Shown piece after piece: positions 8,280-19,188 of a stretch of DNA of 45,993 bases. Below the pieces are notes generated by a model. The model had not been told where the DNA came from. It worked only from the letters and a program-made list of their open reading frames with translations, and ran no database searches. The position numbers were made by a program, and so were the translations under genes. Each line of letters starts with the position of its first letter. Position 1 is the stretch's first letter. The DNA is from Desulfobacterales bacterium (GTDB lineage Bacteria > Desulfobacterota > Desulfobacteria > Desulfobacterales > JARGFK01): NCBI GenBank assembly GCA_029211065.1, contig JARGFK010000028.1:1-45993 (forward strand), given 5' to 3'.

Positions 8280-9056
8280 TTAAAGAACATGATTTATTTT
8301 CTGTGACGCATGGATAAAAAAATATTCGTCTTTCTTTTTAGCCTTAGTATAGTCTTTAAACATTGTTAACCGGTCATTATCTGGAAGATAGCATAAATAT
8401 CCAATCTCCTTAAGCATTTCAAAAACCGTGTTAAAATCTATTTTATTATATGTACAAAAGGATTGATCAATTTCGCAATAAATAGTCGGCTTAAATTTAA
8501 CCAATGTTCTTGCTCCACCTAAAAAGACTTTTAATTCGTGACCTTCGACATCGCATTTAATGAATTCCAAACGGTTTATATTCTTTGAAACACAAAAATT
8601 ATCTATTGTATCTATTTTAACTTGCTCTTGAATTGAACCCTTAAGGTTCCCCGTCCCCAAAAATGCCAAGGCAGTTTTTGGCTTCCATCCATTTTTTAAA
8701 GGGATTGTGATGTTTTCATTTTTTTTGATATCTGAAAGAGCCAAATCAACTATATTTACTTGTCTTAACCTTTTCATAGCCCTCATATGCCTTAAAACTT
8801 TACGAGGAAACGCAAGTGGTTCAAAGCTATAGATTTTACCTTCACTCCCTACCAAAGGAGCGGCATAAGCTGTAAATCGGCCAACATTTGCACCAATATC
8901 GAATATGGTATCTCCTTTCGATATAAAATATTTTATGAAATGAATACTTGGTTCTTTATAGTTTAAAAACGTTGCCTGATAAATACTACTCAGATATCCA
9001 AAACTATTAATATATAAATTGTTCCCCAATATTTTTCTAATAATATTTTTTACCAT
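8280..9056 (-). CDS. FkbM family SAM-dependent methyltransferase
   Basis: The product has 258 residues. The SAM-binding motif I is DIGANVGRFTAYAAP (about residues 57-71), followed by the acidic end of strand 2 (YSFEPLAFPRKVLRHM) and, near residue 165, the FkbM-typical FIKCDVEGHELKVFLGGA. The family methylates hydroxyls of sugars or polyketides, and in this kind of setting usually surface glycans. Base composition is clearly more AT-rich than the flanking genes, with many AAA/ATA codons, suggesting acquisition by transfer. No other glycan gene remains beside it except a possible remnant directly downstream. Confidence 0.88.
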   Translation of the reverse strand: MVKNIIRKILGNNLYINSFGYLSSIYQATFLNYKEPSIHFIKYFISKGDTIFDIGANVGRFTAYAAPLVGSEGKIYSFEPLAFPRKVLRHMRAMKRLRQVNIVDLALSDIKKNENITIPLKNGWKPKTALAFLGTGNLKGSIQEQVKIDTIDNFCVSKNINRLEFIKCDVEGHELKVFLGGARTLVKFKPTIYCEIDQSFCTYNKIDFNTVFEMLKEIGYLCYLPDNDRLTMFKDYTKAKKKDEYFFIHASQKINHVL

Positions 9057-9177
9057 TTGCCATTTTTCTCCTTAAAATCTTTAACGAGCTTTTCAGAGAA
9101 ATATTCCGTTTGTTTAAATACAATTTCACATACTTTAAAAATATTCTCAAAAAGTATCAGAAAGCGTCATAAAAGAG

Positions 9178-10392
9178 CTATACGCGGCGACTAAGTTTTA
9201 AGTTTGAGATTTTTTTTTGCAGGGATAACCCCAACCCCGCCACTCCCAATGCCAGCATTGCGCAGGCGGGCACGATAACCGAAAAAGAAATTTCTACAAG
9301 CAGCAGCCAACCAATTAACAAAGGGCCGAGCGCAGTGGCAAAGATGCTCATGCTGGCAACCATGCCCTTGATGGCGCCCAACGAGGCGCTGCCGTATATT
9401 TCGGCCCAGAGAGCTGTCATGGTCGGTCCGGCGATTCCCTGGCTCATGCCTGCCAGCGCCAGAAAAGCAAAAGGCGCCAAAAAGAGCGGGCCTTTCCAGA
9501 GAAAAGCCATGCCGGCTGCTACCGGTAGAAGTATAAATGGAAACAGGCGCATCGCACTCCAGCGATCTATAAGCGGGCCGATGGCAAGCGACGCCGTCAA
9601 GCGCGCCACCGCAAAACCGACAAAGGCCGCTCCCATGGCTTGGAGTGAAAAGCCGCTTTCTCCAGCCAGCAGTCCCTGATAAAGAAACAGACCGGTCAGC
9701 GCCATCGGCAGAAACAAATTACCCGGAAGCAACGCATAAAATCGCCAGTCACGAAAAAGCATCCGGGTGCGGAATCCGGTCCTATCCGTTTCTTTCGCTC
9801 CACCCTGATACGCTTCTTTTTCACCGACCAGCGAGTTCATGGCCGGCAGGAGAACAAGTGCGATGACGCCTCCTTGAATGCCCCAGCTCATGCGCCAGTC
9901 GGCGGCTTGCATCAGGTACACGATGAGCAGCGGCAGCAAACCTTCGCCCAACGGGTAACCAAGCCCCGAAACACTCAAGGCCCGGCCGCGTCCGTCTTCA
10001 AACTCACGCGCCATGGTGGTCGAAGCGGTCAGGCTGAGCAAGCCTTGACCGGTCAGACGCAACCCGAGGAGAGCAAGAAACAGGGCCGGAACATTGAATG
10101 CAAAGGCCATCGCCAGACAGGCCAGGGTCAGACCGATGCCCACACTCAGACTGAAAGGCCGTAGCGGCATCCGGTCGATCAGACGGCCGAAAAATGGCAG
10201 ACAGGCGGCACTAACTAAGGTGGCAGCTGCATATAGCGAACCGAACTGCGCCGGATTCAAGGAAAATGTCTCCAGAATACCAGGCACGAAGAGTGAGATG
10301 AGAAAGGTCTGTCCGAAGCTGGAAAAGAGTGTCAGCAAGATGCCGAACGAAAGGACTCGGCAATGGGTGTGTAAGAAATTAAAATAAGCCAT
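9178..10392 (-). CDS. Major facilitator superfamily transporter
   Basis: The product has 404 residues with about twelve hydrophobic segments. The loop between segments 2 and 3 carries the MFS signature (FFGRLIDRMPLRPF), and a weaker repeat, IGPLIDRWSAMRLFP, occurs in the second half, as expected for two six-helix bundles. The substrate cannot be read from sequence; the overall look is of a drug or metabolite exporter. It ends in a basic tail. It reads in the same direction as the prfC remnant, uppP and prfC upstream of it. Confidence 0.88.
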   Translation of the reverse strand: MAYFNFLHTHCRVLSFGILLTLFSSFGQTFLISLFVPGILETFSLNPAQFGSLYAAATLVSAACLPFFGRLIDRMPLRPFSLSVGIGLTLACLAMAFAFNVPALFLALLGLRLTGQGLLSLTASTTMAREFEDGRGRALSVSGLGYPLGEGLLPLLIVYLMQAADWRMSWGIQGGVIALVLLPAMNSLVGEKEAYQGGAKETDRTGFRTRMLFRDWRFYALLPGNLFLPMALTGLFLYQGLLAGESGFSLQAMGAAFVGFAVARLTASLAIGPLIDRWSAMRLFPFILLPVAAGMAFLWKGPLFLAPFAFLALAGMSQGIAGPTMTALWAEIYGSASLGAIKGMVASMSIFATALGPLLIGWLLLVEISFSVIVPACAMLALGVAGLGLSLQKKISNLKLSRRV

Positions 10393-10505
10393 AATGGGTA
10401 ATTATCCTTTGCACACCCCCGAAAGCAAGGCAAGCCAGCATCGCTTCGGTTGAGAACCGGTTTTCAGGTGGAAATATCTGCCACAAGTTTGAGACTTTAT
10501 TGCGC

Positions 10506-10795
10506 TCATTGGAGTTCTCTTGTTTTCATAAACTTTATCTCCGGCCACTGCTTCGCCTCAAATTCTGGCCGCCATTCGCTTTCGGCCAGATACGTCAAAT
10601 TCCTTCTGTATCCAGCGCCAGGTTGCGCTGGTTTGCCCTTCTGCATCCCGTCAGCCGTTTTCTGTTCTCGCAGTTCACCCAACGGGCGGTGGCATAATCG
10701 ACCCTGTCATAAGCAGCATCCACGTCGTATTCGGTTTTGAGCCGTGCCATGGCCAAATCGAACTGCAACACACCCACGGCTCCAAAATGATTCAT
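10506..10795 (-). pseudogene. Remnant of a second prfC (RF3), C-terminal end only
   Basis: The encoded sequence matches the C-terminus of the complete prfC at 11768-13387: [20 protein letters not shown] against [20 protein letters not shown], then TARWVNCENRKRLT, and, after a one-base frame change near 10600, [14 protein letters not shown] and KQWPEIKFMKTRELQ. Similarity is clear but far from identical (roughly two thirds by eye), so it is not a recent tandem copy. About 90 of some 530 residues remain and no start region exists. It lies between the MFS gene and uppP. Confidence 0.85.
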
Positions 10796-10841
10796 TTCTC
10801 AACAACGATTCTCATTGTGTTACGATCTCAATTGCTAATCG

Positions 10842-11684
10842 CTAAAAAAACCAAAGCAGCAACACTCCCGCCAGAAGGATACGATACCAGCCAAAAATCT
10901 CCATACCGTTCCGGTTGAGATAAGCCAAAAAACCCTTAACGGCCAGCCACGCCACAAGCCAAGAGACACTCAAACCTAGCATTAGAACTACCGGTCCGGT
11001 GGAACGCAGCAGCATCGGTCCTTGCTGACAGAACTCATAAAAAGTGGCGCCGCCGAGGGTGGGCAAGGATAGCAGAAAGCTGAATTCCGCGGCGACCTTA
11101 GGTTGAAATCCCAGCAAGCGTGCGGCCATGATCGTGACCATGGAACGGCTGGTGCCTGGCCACATGGCGATGCATTGAGAGACACCAATAACCAGGGCGG
11201 ACCGAATGGTCATGTCAAAAACCTGCTTTTCCTGCCAGCAGGGATCGACTCTGGGCTTTCGGCGGGATCTGCGTTCGATAACGATCATACATAGACCACC
11301 CACAGCCAGAGCGCCGGCCACCGGCCCTATATCGAAAAGGGTGGCCTTGATATAGCTTTCAGCCAACAATCCAATGATCGCTGCCGGTAAAAAGCCCGCC
11401 ATCAGCAATAGAAGTAAACGGCGACCAGCCGGATCTCGTCCGCTCAGGCCCAGCAGAATCGACCGGATCTGCGGCGCATAGATTCCCGCAACCGCCAGCA
11501 ACGCTCCGGATTGAATCACAATACCGAAAGCATCGATGCCCGCTTTTGCGGCTGGATTGCGGTATAGGTCAAGCCAGGCGGCGGCGAGAATCAGGTGGCC
11601 GGTGGAAGAAACCGGCAGAAACTCGGTTAGCCCCTCAATGAGCCCAAGGAGGGCGGCGTCGATTATCGAGATAATTGGCTGCAC
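10842..11684 (-). CDS. uppP: Undecaprenyl-diphosphatase (BacA/UppP)
   Basis: The product has 280 residues, the normal length. It is a polytopic membrane protein with the two family signatures: EGLTEFLPVSSTGHLIL at about residues 18-34, and WPGTSRS at about 175-181, which together form the active site. The enzyme removes a phosphate from undecaprenyl diphosphate on the outer face of the inner membrane, recycling the lipid carrier for peptidoglycan and other polymers. It follows prfC by about 80 nt in the same direction. Confidence 0.96.
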   Translation of the reverse strand: MQPIISIIDAALLGLIEGLTEFLPVSSTGHLILAAAWLDLYRNPAAKAGIDAFGIVIQSGALLAVAGIYAPQIRSILLGLSGRDPAGRRLLLLLMAGFLPAAIIGLLAESYIKATLFDIGPVAGALAVGGLCMIVIERRSRRKPRVDPCWQEKQVFDMTIRSALVIGVSQCIAMWPGTSRSMVTIMAARLLGFQPKVAAEFSFLLSLPTLGGATFYEFCQQGPMLLRSTGPVVLMLGLSVSWLVAWLAVKGFLAYLNRNGMEIFGWYRILLAGVLLLWFF

Positions 11685-11767
11685 CGTTCGGATTTTCCTG
11701 TTTCAACATTGATCACTTTAATTGGCGGTATCTGACTTTTAACCGTGGTCTGCATCACTTCATTCGG

Positions 11768-13383
<1,616 letters not shown>

Positions 13384-13387
<4 letters not shown>

Positions 13388-14100
13388 AGCGCAGCGCTGT
13401 TGATGCTTCCATTCATCATGTCCGGCAAATACGGCTTTTGCATCAAGGCGACATCCTTGACCGGGATTTCACAACTCCATCCGAGTCGGCCGGCAATATG
13501 GCGCAGAGTTGCGGCGCGATAAAACACCACATGGGTCGGATCGCGGCGGTAATGCCAGGATGTAAAACAACGCTCATCGGTTAAAAAACAGGTCATAACC
13601 GCCATCCATCCGCCCGGTCGCAGCATCCGGTTAAAACGGGCAAATGTCTCGGCCGGTTGATAGAGATGCTCGATCGTTTCCGTGCAGGTAATGAAGTCAT
13701 AAAGATCGGCAAGCGGTTTTGTATCAGGGAAAAAGAATAAGTCAAACAAATGCACCCGGTGTCCAGCCTCGCGAAGCATGTAAGCCAGGGCCGGACCGGG
13801 GCCGCACCCATAATCCAAACCTTTCGCGCCAGGCGACAGCCGATTGAGAAATGGTTTTGCAAGTTTCGCTAAAAAACGGCGATAATCCGGATCATATGGA
13901 TTGTTCCGGTGCTGACAGTAGCGCGCGTATTCTTCTTCCAAGGACAACCTCTGGGCTGGTATCAAAAAAATCGCCCGGCAAATCCGGCAACGCTTATACC
14001 GCAACCCCTCCGTACTTACGAAAAACTGTGCAGAAATATTTTCGCACACAATGCATCGGCAAGGCGGCTCTTGCACATGGATGCCCTCTAAACTTTGCAT
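13384..14100 (-). CDS. Class I SAM-dependent methyltransferase with N-terminal zinc ribbon
   Basis: From ATG 14100 the product has 238 residues; the frame extends to an ATG at 14148, but that start would lie inside pnp. Two CxxC pairs near the start (CIVC, CRIC) suggest a zinc ribbon. The methyltransferase core follows: [20 protein letters not shown] (motif I), then [20 protein letters not shown] and [14 protein letters not shown], as in the Methyltransf_23 group. [12 protein letters not shown] is also common in that group. The target is unknown. Tight placement between pnp and prfC suggests an RNA or translation-linked role, but that is only an inference. Confidence 0.85.
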
Positions 14101-14122
14101 GGCAGTTCTAAGATTATTCGTA

Positions 14123-16219
14123 TTATGCTTCGATTTTCTCGGCGGCAACGGCTTTCATGCTCAGCCGGATCTTGCCATGCGAGTCGATGCCGAGCACCTT
14201 GACCGTTACGGTTTCACCCTCGTGCAAAATATCCGAAACCTTCTTCACCCGGTGGCCGGCAAGCTCCGAGATGTGCACCAGGCCGTCCGTCCCGGGCAGG
14301 ATTTCGACAAAAGCGCCGAAATCGGCAATCTTCTGGACAATGCCCTGGTAAATCCTGCCGATTTCAGCTTCTTCGGTAATGGCTCTGATACTTTCGGTCA
14401 CCGCTGCGCCGATAGGGTCGTTCGGCGCAAAGATGCTGACTTTGCCGGAATCCTCGACGTCGATCTTAACCCCGAATTCGGCACTTAATCCCTTGATGAT
14501 CTTGCCGCCAATGCCGATAAGGTCACGGATTTTGTCTGGGTTGATCTGCAGGATGATTAATTTCGGCGCATGCGCGGGCAGTTGCGGCCTGGGAGCAGCG
14601 ATGCCTTCGCGCATTTTCTCCAGGATGTGCAGCCTACCTTCTCTGGCCTGCATCAGGGCTTTTCCCATGATCTCCCTTGAGACGCCTTCGATCTTGATAT
14701 CCATCTGCAGCGCCGTCACCCCTTCATCGGTGCCGCAGACCTTGAAATCCATATCCCCTAAATGGTCTTCATCCCCCAGAATGTCGGAAAGAACGATGAC
14801 TGTATCATTTTCCTTAATCAATCCCATGGCCACGCCGGCCACCGGTTTTTTGACGGGTACGCCGGCATCCATGAGCGCCATGCTGGCGCCGCAGACCGTA
14901 GCCATGGAAGACGAGCCGTTGGATTCGGTTACCTCGGAGACGACTCTAAGGGTGTAGGGAAAAGTTTCCCGATCCGGCAGCACCGCCCGGATGGCCCGGG
15001 ACGCCAGCGCGCCGTGGCCGATATCGCGTCGGCTGGGGCCGCGCAGAAAGCGCACTTCACCCACGCAATAGGGCGGAAAATTGTAATGCAGCATGAACGG
15101 ATTAAACGTCATGCCGCCCAGCAGCTCCATCCGCTGCTCATCCGCGCCGCTGCCCAAGGTGGCGGTAACGACCACCTGGGTTTCGCCGCGCGTGAAAAGG
15201 GCTGAGCCATGGGTTCGGGGCAGAAAAGACACTTCACAGTCAATGGGCCGGATTTCATCCAGGCGCCTGCCGTCGATTCTGGCGTTTTCCTTGACGATGC
15301 GAGCGCGCATCATGTGCTTGCAGAGGTCCTTGAGCAGCGATTTGATTTCAGCGGCCGCTTCTTGCGGAAATTCCTCCGAAAGGTCATCGACCACCTTGCT
15401 TTGCAGTTCCCGGTAGCGGAACTCCCGCTCTTTTTTATCCACGCTGGAAATGACCCGGAGCATATCATCGGCAGCCAGCTCCGCCACTCTTTTTTTGAGG
15501 TTTGCATTAACCTCCGGTCGTTCCAGAATCATTTTGGGTTTGCCCGCAGCTTCCCGCAGGGCTTGCTGAATATCCAGCAGGGGCTGCAGGGCCTTGTGGC
15601 CGAAAAAAATGCCATCCAGGACCTCATCTTCAGCGAGGCTGTCGGCCCCGCCTTCCACCATTACCACCGCATTTCTTGAGCCGGCGACGATCAGATCCAG
15701 GCGGGATTCTTTCTGCTGAGCCGGAGTGGGATTGAGAATGTATTGGCCGTCGACAAAGCCGACCCGGACACCGGCGATCGGGCCAAGAAAGGGAATGTCG
15801 GAAACCATCAAAGCGCAGGAGGCGCCAAGCATGGCCGGCAGATCCGGATCATTTTCTTGGTCGGCCGATAGCACGGTTGCGATGATTTGGGTTTCGTTGC
15901 CGTAGCCGTTTGCAAAAAGCGGCCGGAGCGGCCGATCGATGAACCGGCTGGTTAAAGTCTCTTTTTCACTCGGTCTTCCGATTTCGCGCCTGAAATAACT
16001 GCCCGGGATCTTGCCTACCGAATAGAAACGTTCCTGATATTCCACCGTAAGGGGTAGGAAATCGATATCGGTCTTGGGCTCCGGGGCGGCGGTGGCTGTC
16101 ACCAGCACGACCGTTTGGCCGTAAGTGACCAGGGCCGCGCCACCGGCTTGTTTTGCTAAACGGCCGGTTTCGATGGTCAAGGATCTGCCGCCCAGTTCTA
16201 TGGTTAATTTTTTATACAT
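14123..16219 (-). CDS. pnp: Polyribonucleotide nucleotidyltransferase (PNPase)
   Basis: The product has 698 residues from ATG 16219, chosen over an upstream in-frame ATG (16255) because AAGGAG lies directly before it. Two RNase PH cores are visible (YSVGKIPGSYFRREIGRPSE in the first; RSDIGHGAL-like SRRDIGHGALASRAI in the second), joined by an alpha-helical domain. Then come a KH domain (IRDLIGIGGKIIKGLSAEFG) and a C-terminal S1 domain (GRIYQGIVQKIADFGAFVEI). The enzyme degrades RNA 3' to 5' with phosphate and works in the degradosome. The usual upstream neighbour rpsO is absent; pncB precedes it here. Confidence 0.98.
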   Translation of the reverse strand: MYKKLTIELGGRSLTIETGRLAKQAGGAALVTYGQTVVLVTATAAPEPKTDIDFLPLTVEYQERFYSVGKIPGSYFRREIGRPSEKETLTSRFIDRPLRPLFANGYGNETQIIATVLSADQENDPDLPAMLGASCALMVSDIPFLGPIAGVRVGFVDGQYILNPTPAQQKESRLDLIVAGSRNAVVMVEGGADSLAEDEVLDGIFFGHKALQPLLDIQQALREAAGKPKMILERPEVNANLKKRVAELAADDMLRVISSVDKKEREFRYRELQSKVVDDLSEEFPQEAAAEIKSLLKDLCKHMMRARIVKENARIDGRRLDEIRPIDCEVSFLPRTHGSALFTRGETQVVVTATLGSGADEQRMELLGGMTFNPFMLHYNFPPYCVGEVRFLRGPSRRDIGHGALASRAIRAVLPDRETFPYTLRVVSEVTESNGSSSMATVCGASMALMDAGVPVKKPVAGVAMGLIKENDTVIVLSDILGDEDHLGDMDFKVCGTDEGVTALQMDIKIEGVSREIMGKALMQAREGRLHILEKMREGIAAPRPQLPAHAPKLIILQINPDKIRDLIGIGGKIIKGLSAEFGVKIDVEDSGKVSIFAPNDPIGAAVTESIRAITEEAEIGRIYQGIVQKIADFGAFVEILPGTDGLVHISELAGHRVKKVSDILHEGETVTVKVLGIDSHGKIRLSMKAVAAEKIEA

Positions 16220-16600
16220 GAATTCTCCTTTTTTATGTGACTGCATTAGTTTCATATCGGTGAAGCGTCATTTCGCCGATAGCTAAAGCCGTCTGATATG
16301 CTCAAACGGCCGTTTTGTTGACGTAAAGACTTTGAGTAAAGAATTTTTTAAATTTAACCGGAACCTAAAGGCTCAGTTGCGCTGCGGTATCAAACAAGTT
16401 GAAAGGATCATCCTCAGGGCGGTGTCGGACGGGAAAGGGCATTGTCGATCACACGCATTGGCAGGGGGGCTAAAAGCGTTATAATCAGTATGGTAAAATT
16501 CCAAAATTTAAAAAAAACGTTCATAACGGGTATAAGTTATACTTTGTTAGTGAGCATGTCAAGCGACCATTTAAAATTTCCTGTTAAAATCGCTTTTCAT
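16220..16600. promoter_or_regulatory. Leader/intergenic region upstream of pnp
   Basis: This 381-bp gap lies between pncB and pnp, both on the minus strand. It should hold the pnp promoter and 5' leader, which in many bacteria is the site of PNPase autoregulation. A minus-strand mini-ORF of about 25 codons (ending DTAAQLSL) lies around 16364-16440 with no ribosome site, so I do not call it. No tRNA, rpsO or strong hairpin was seen. Confidence 0.35.
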
Positions 16601-18004
16601 TTACTTTCTATGGCGTGCGATCAGACGATCCCTGATTTTCTTGAGTTTGCTGCTGATGCCGACTTTGTAAATGTGCGGATTTTCGAAACGCTTGTATTCC
16701 GCAGGCAGCATGTCCAGGCGCTCGCGGCAATATTGCGCCGTTTGGGATAACGGAGGCGGGTCATACACCATGCGGCCCTTGTCCATTACTTTTTGCAGCA
16801 GCGGCTCAGCTTCATATGGGCCGATTTCTAATGATTGATGGGGAATGAACGGATGATGGATCACGAAAATCTTTTTTTCGTCGTCGAGTCCGACCGCATC
16901 GGCGCCCCAAAATTGGCCCTGATGATTGATGACGCGCCAGACCTGCTTTTTTTGAGGCAAAGTGATTTTGGACACATTTTCTGAAAGTTTGATAACCGGG
17001 CGCCCATCGGCTTGCACCAGTTTGTAAACACCGTCGAGTGCTGCATCCGGATGGCCAATTACCAGGTTAGTCCCCACGCCGAACACGTCGATAGGTGCAT
17101 CTTGCGCCAACAAGCTTCTGATGACATACTCGTCGAGCTGGTTGGATGCCGCAATTTTGACATACCCTAAACCCGCTTCGTCCAGCAGTGCGCGGCTCTG
17201 TTTGGCAAGATAGGCCAGATCGCCGCTGTCCAGCCGGATGCCTTTCAGGCGGTGCCCTTTTTTCTCCATTTCTTTGGCCACGATAATCGCGTTGGGCACG
17301 CCGCTTTTCAGGGTGTCGTAGGTGTCCACCAGCAGAACGCAGTCATCCGGCCGGGCGGCGGAAAAACTGCGAAAGGCCGATAGCTCGCTGTCATGGCTCT
17401 GAACATAAGCGTGCGCCATGGTGCCCGAGGCCTGCAGATTGTAATCCCTTGCCGCCCGGGCATTGCTGGTCGCATCGAATCCGCCGATAACAGCCGCGCG
17501 TCCGGCATGGTAGCCCCCCAGTCCCTGGGCTCGGCGCAATCCGAAATCGATAAGCGTGCCGCTCTTAGCCGCCAGGCGGATGCGACTGGCCTTGGTTGCA
17601 ATCAGCGACTGAAAATTAAGAATGTTAAGCAACATCGTTTCGATGATTTGGGCCTCGATCAAGGCTCCTTCAACCCTTAAAATCGGGCTTGTGGGAAATA
17701 CCAAATCCCCTTCCGGCAAAGAATAAATCGTGCCGGTAAAACGGAAATTTTTAAGATAGGTCAAATATCTGGAATCGAAATTTTGCGCTTGCAGAAAATC
17801 CAAGTCCTTTTGGTCGAAGCGAAGATTCTCGAGGATCGTCAAAAGGTCCAGTAAACCGGCAAAGACCGCGTATCCGCCGTTAAACGGCGTTTTCCGGTAA
17901 AAGTAATTAAATACGGCCTGATGATCTTTGCGGTCGGCCAAAAAATAGGCCTGTCCCATGACCAGTTCATATTGATCGGTGTATGTTGCTGTAATATCGA
18001 ACAT
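16601..18004 (-). CDS. pncB: Nicotinate phosphoribosyltransferase
   Basis: The product has 467 residues. Family features in order are TDQYELVMGQAYF near the start, FNYFYRKTPFNGGYAVFAGL, the active-site stretch GTMAHAYVQSHDSELSAFRSF, DTYDTLKSGVPNA, RLDSGDLAYL, and VGTNLVIGHPDAALDGVYKL near the C-terminus. It makes nicotinate mononucleotide from nicotinate and PRPP, an NAD salvage step. It sits 22 nt after the ADP-ribosylglycohydrolase gene, so the two are probably co-transcribed, a pairing that makes sense in NAD/ADP-ribose turnover. Confidence 0.96.
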   Translation of the reverse strand: MFDITATYTDQYELVMGQAYFLADRKDHQAVFNYFYRKTPFNGGYAVFAGLLDLLTILENLRFDQKDLDFLQAQNFDSRYLTYLKNFRFTGTIYSLPEGDLVFPTSPILRVEGALIEAQIIETMLLNILNFQSLIATKASRIRLAAKSGTLIDFGLRRAQGLGGYHAGRAAVIGGFDATSNARAARDYNLQASGTMAHAYVQSHDSELSAFRSFSAARPDDCVLLVDTYDTLKSGVPNAIIVAKEMEKKGHRLKGIRLDSGDLAYLAKQSRALLDEAGLGYVKIAASNQLDEYVIRSLLAQDAPIDVFGVGTNLVIGHPDAALDGVYKLVQADGRPVIKLSENVSKITLPQKKQVWRVINHQGQFWGADAVGLDDEKKIFVIHHPFIPHQSLEIGPYEAEPLLQKVMDKGRMVYDPPPLSQTAQYCRERLDMLPAEYKRFENPHIYKVGISSKLKKIRDRLIARHRK

Positions 18005-18026
18005 AACCGTTTTTTCCCAATTTCAA

Positions 18027-18824
18027 TCAGATATTTCCCAGCAGCGCATTCATACCGGGTTTGTATCGGCGGCAGAATTGTTCGGTGATCGACCAGAGGT
18101 CCGGTGTCAGGAGCGCCTTGACCCCATCGAATATGTGCCGGGAAACGGGGCCGTAGTAAGCTTCGGCAATAGCGCCGGTGATGCAGGCAAGGGTGTCGCT
18201 GTCGCCGCCCAGCGAAATGGCGTTGCGAACGGCATCCTCGTAGTCGTCGGCTTCCAGAAAGGAAATGATGGCTTCCGGCACCGTCCCCTGGCACGACACA
18301 TCAAAATGGTAGGTCGGCCGGAGGCCTGCCACGGTCCGATCGAGATCGTATCCGAACCGATCAACCACCTCCTTTTTAATCACCGCTTTGTCCCGCGTCG
18401 TCCTTGCCAGAAAAACGGCCAAAGCAGTCGCTTGGGCGCCTTTGATGCCTTCGGGGTGATTGTGGGATATTTCCGCCGTGCGGGCCGCTTCGCGCAGGAC
18501 GGCATCAATGCCGTCAAAAGCCCATCCCACCGGGCTGACCCGCATGGCGGCGCCGTTGCCCCAGCTGTTGTAAGGTTCGGGATCAGGGGAGTAAAGCCAC
18601 TGGATGAAGGCGCCGCCGTAACCGGCATGGGGATGGCGGCGGCCGATCTCCAGGATCCAGCGACGGTAGTCTCCGTCCTGCATAATGGCCTGGGCGACTG
18701 CAATAGTGAGCACGGAATCATCGGTGAAGCGGCACTGCGGATGAAGAAGGAGAAACTCCTTGGTCTTGAGCGGATAAGCCTCGTACACCGACCCGATGAT
18801 ATCTCCCGCGATAGCGCCGATCAT
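18027..18824 (-). CDS. ADP-ribosylglycohydrolase family protein
   Basis: The product has 265 residues. It starts with MIGAIAGDIIGSVYE and carries the two metal-binding signatures of the family: FTDDSVLTIAVA at about residues 33-44 and SLGGDSDTLACITGAIAEA at about 210-228. These Asp/Ser clusters bind the two Mg ions that cleave ADP-ribose from proteins or related N-glycosidic bonds. It starts 4 nt after the DksA-like gene and is followed closely by pncB, hinting at an operon for ADP-ribose/NAD recycling. Confidence 0.93.
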   Translation of the reverse strand: MIGAIAGDIIGSVYEAYPLKTKEFLLLHPQCRFTDDSVLTIAVAQAIMQDGDYRRWILEIGRRHPHAGYGGAFIQWLYSPDPEPYNSWGNGAAMRVSPVGWAFDGIDAVLREAARTAEISHNHPEGIKGAQATALAVFLARTTRDKAVIKKEVVDRFGYDLDRTVAGLRPTYHFDVSCQGTVPEAIISFLEADDYEDAVRNAISLGGDSDTLACITGAIAEAYYGPVSRHIFDGVKALLTPDLWSITEQFCRRYKPGMNALLGNI

Positions 18825-18828
18825 GCTG

Positions 18829-19170
18829 TCAGCTCCTATCCGACGCCCGGGCGCAGGCGATACAGGTCAAGGCGCTCGGGTCAACCCGCAGGCGCCCTTC
18901 GACAATTTCTTCTTCACAATGGATGCAAAATCCGTAATCGCCGGATGCCATGCGGTCAAGCGCTGTGCGGATGCGCCGCTCTTCCATTGCCGTGAGACGT
19001 GCGGCCGCCTGGGCAATGGCCTGCTGCTGCATAGCGTCCATTCGCGACAGGCGTCCTACGCGTGCCTGATCCAGCGCCACGGGTTCCGTCGGTTTTTGAC
19101 CGGCCGTAATCTCTTTGAGACGCTGCTCAAGACGGTGCTTGAAGTATTTCAGATCAATGTCATCTCGCAT
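18829..19170 (-). CDS. TraR/DksA family zinc-finger protein
   Basis: From ATG 19170 the product has 113 residues (an in-frame ATG at 19185 is also possible). A helical, charged N-terminal half leads to the C4 zinc finger: GDYGFCIHCEEEI, then DPSALTCIACA, i.e. CxxC-x17-CxxC. DksA-type proteins enter the RNA polymerase secondary channel and alter initiation, often with ppGpp. This one is shorter than DksA itself and resembles the small TraR/YbiI-like members. It overlaps or abuts both neighbours (SEC-C gene upstream, ADP-ribosylglycohydrolase downstream). Confidence 0.88.
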   Translation of the reverse strand: MRDDIDLKYFKHRLEQRLKEITAGQKPTEPVALDQARVGRLSRMDAMQQQAIAQAAARLTAMEERRIRTALDRMASGDYGFCIHCEEEIVEGRLRVDPSALTCIACARASDRS

Positions 19171-19188
19171 GGCGAATGAACGCATTCT

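Noticed and set aside
8268-8282. Stop read-through joining the FkbM gene to the ORF after it
   Set aside because: The stop is TAA, not TGA, and the joined product would not match a known domain order.
14379-14957. Plus-strand ORF of 192 codons and others across 14-15.7 kb
   Set aside because: They mirror pnp on the opposite strand; composition is serine/methionine-rich nonsense.
17979-18995. Plus-strand ORF of 338 codons
   Set aside because: It is opposite the ADP-ribosylglycohydrolase gene and parts of its neighbours; no domain is recognisable.
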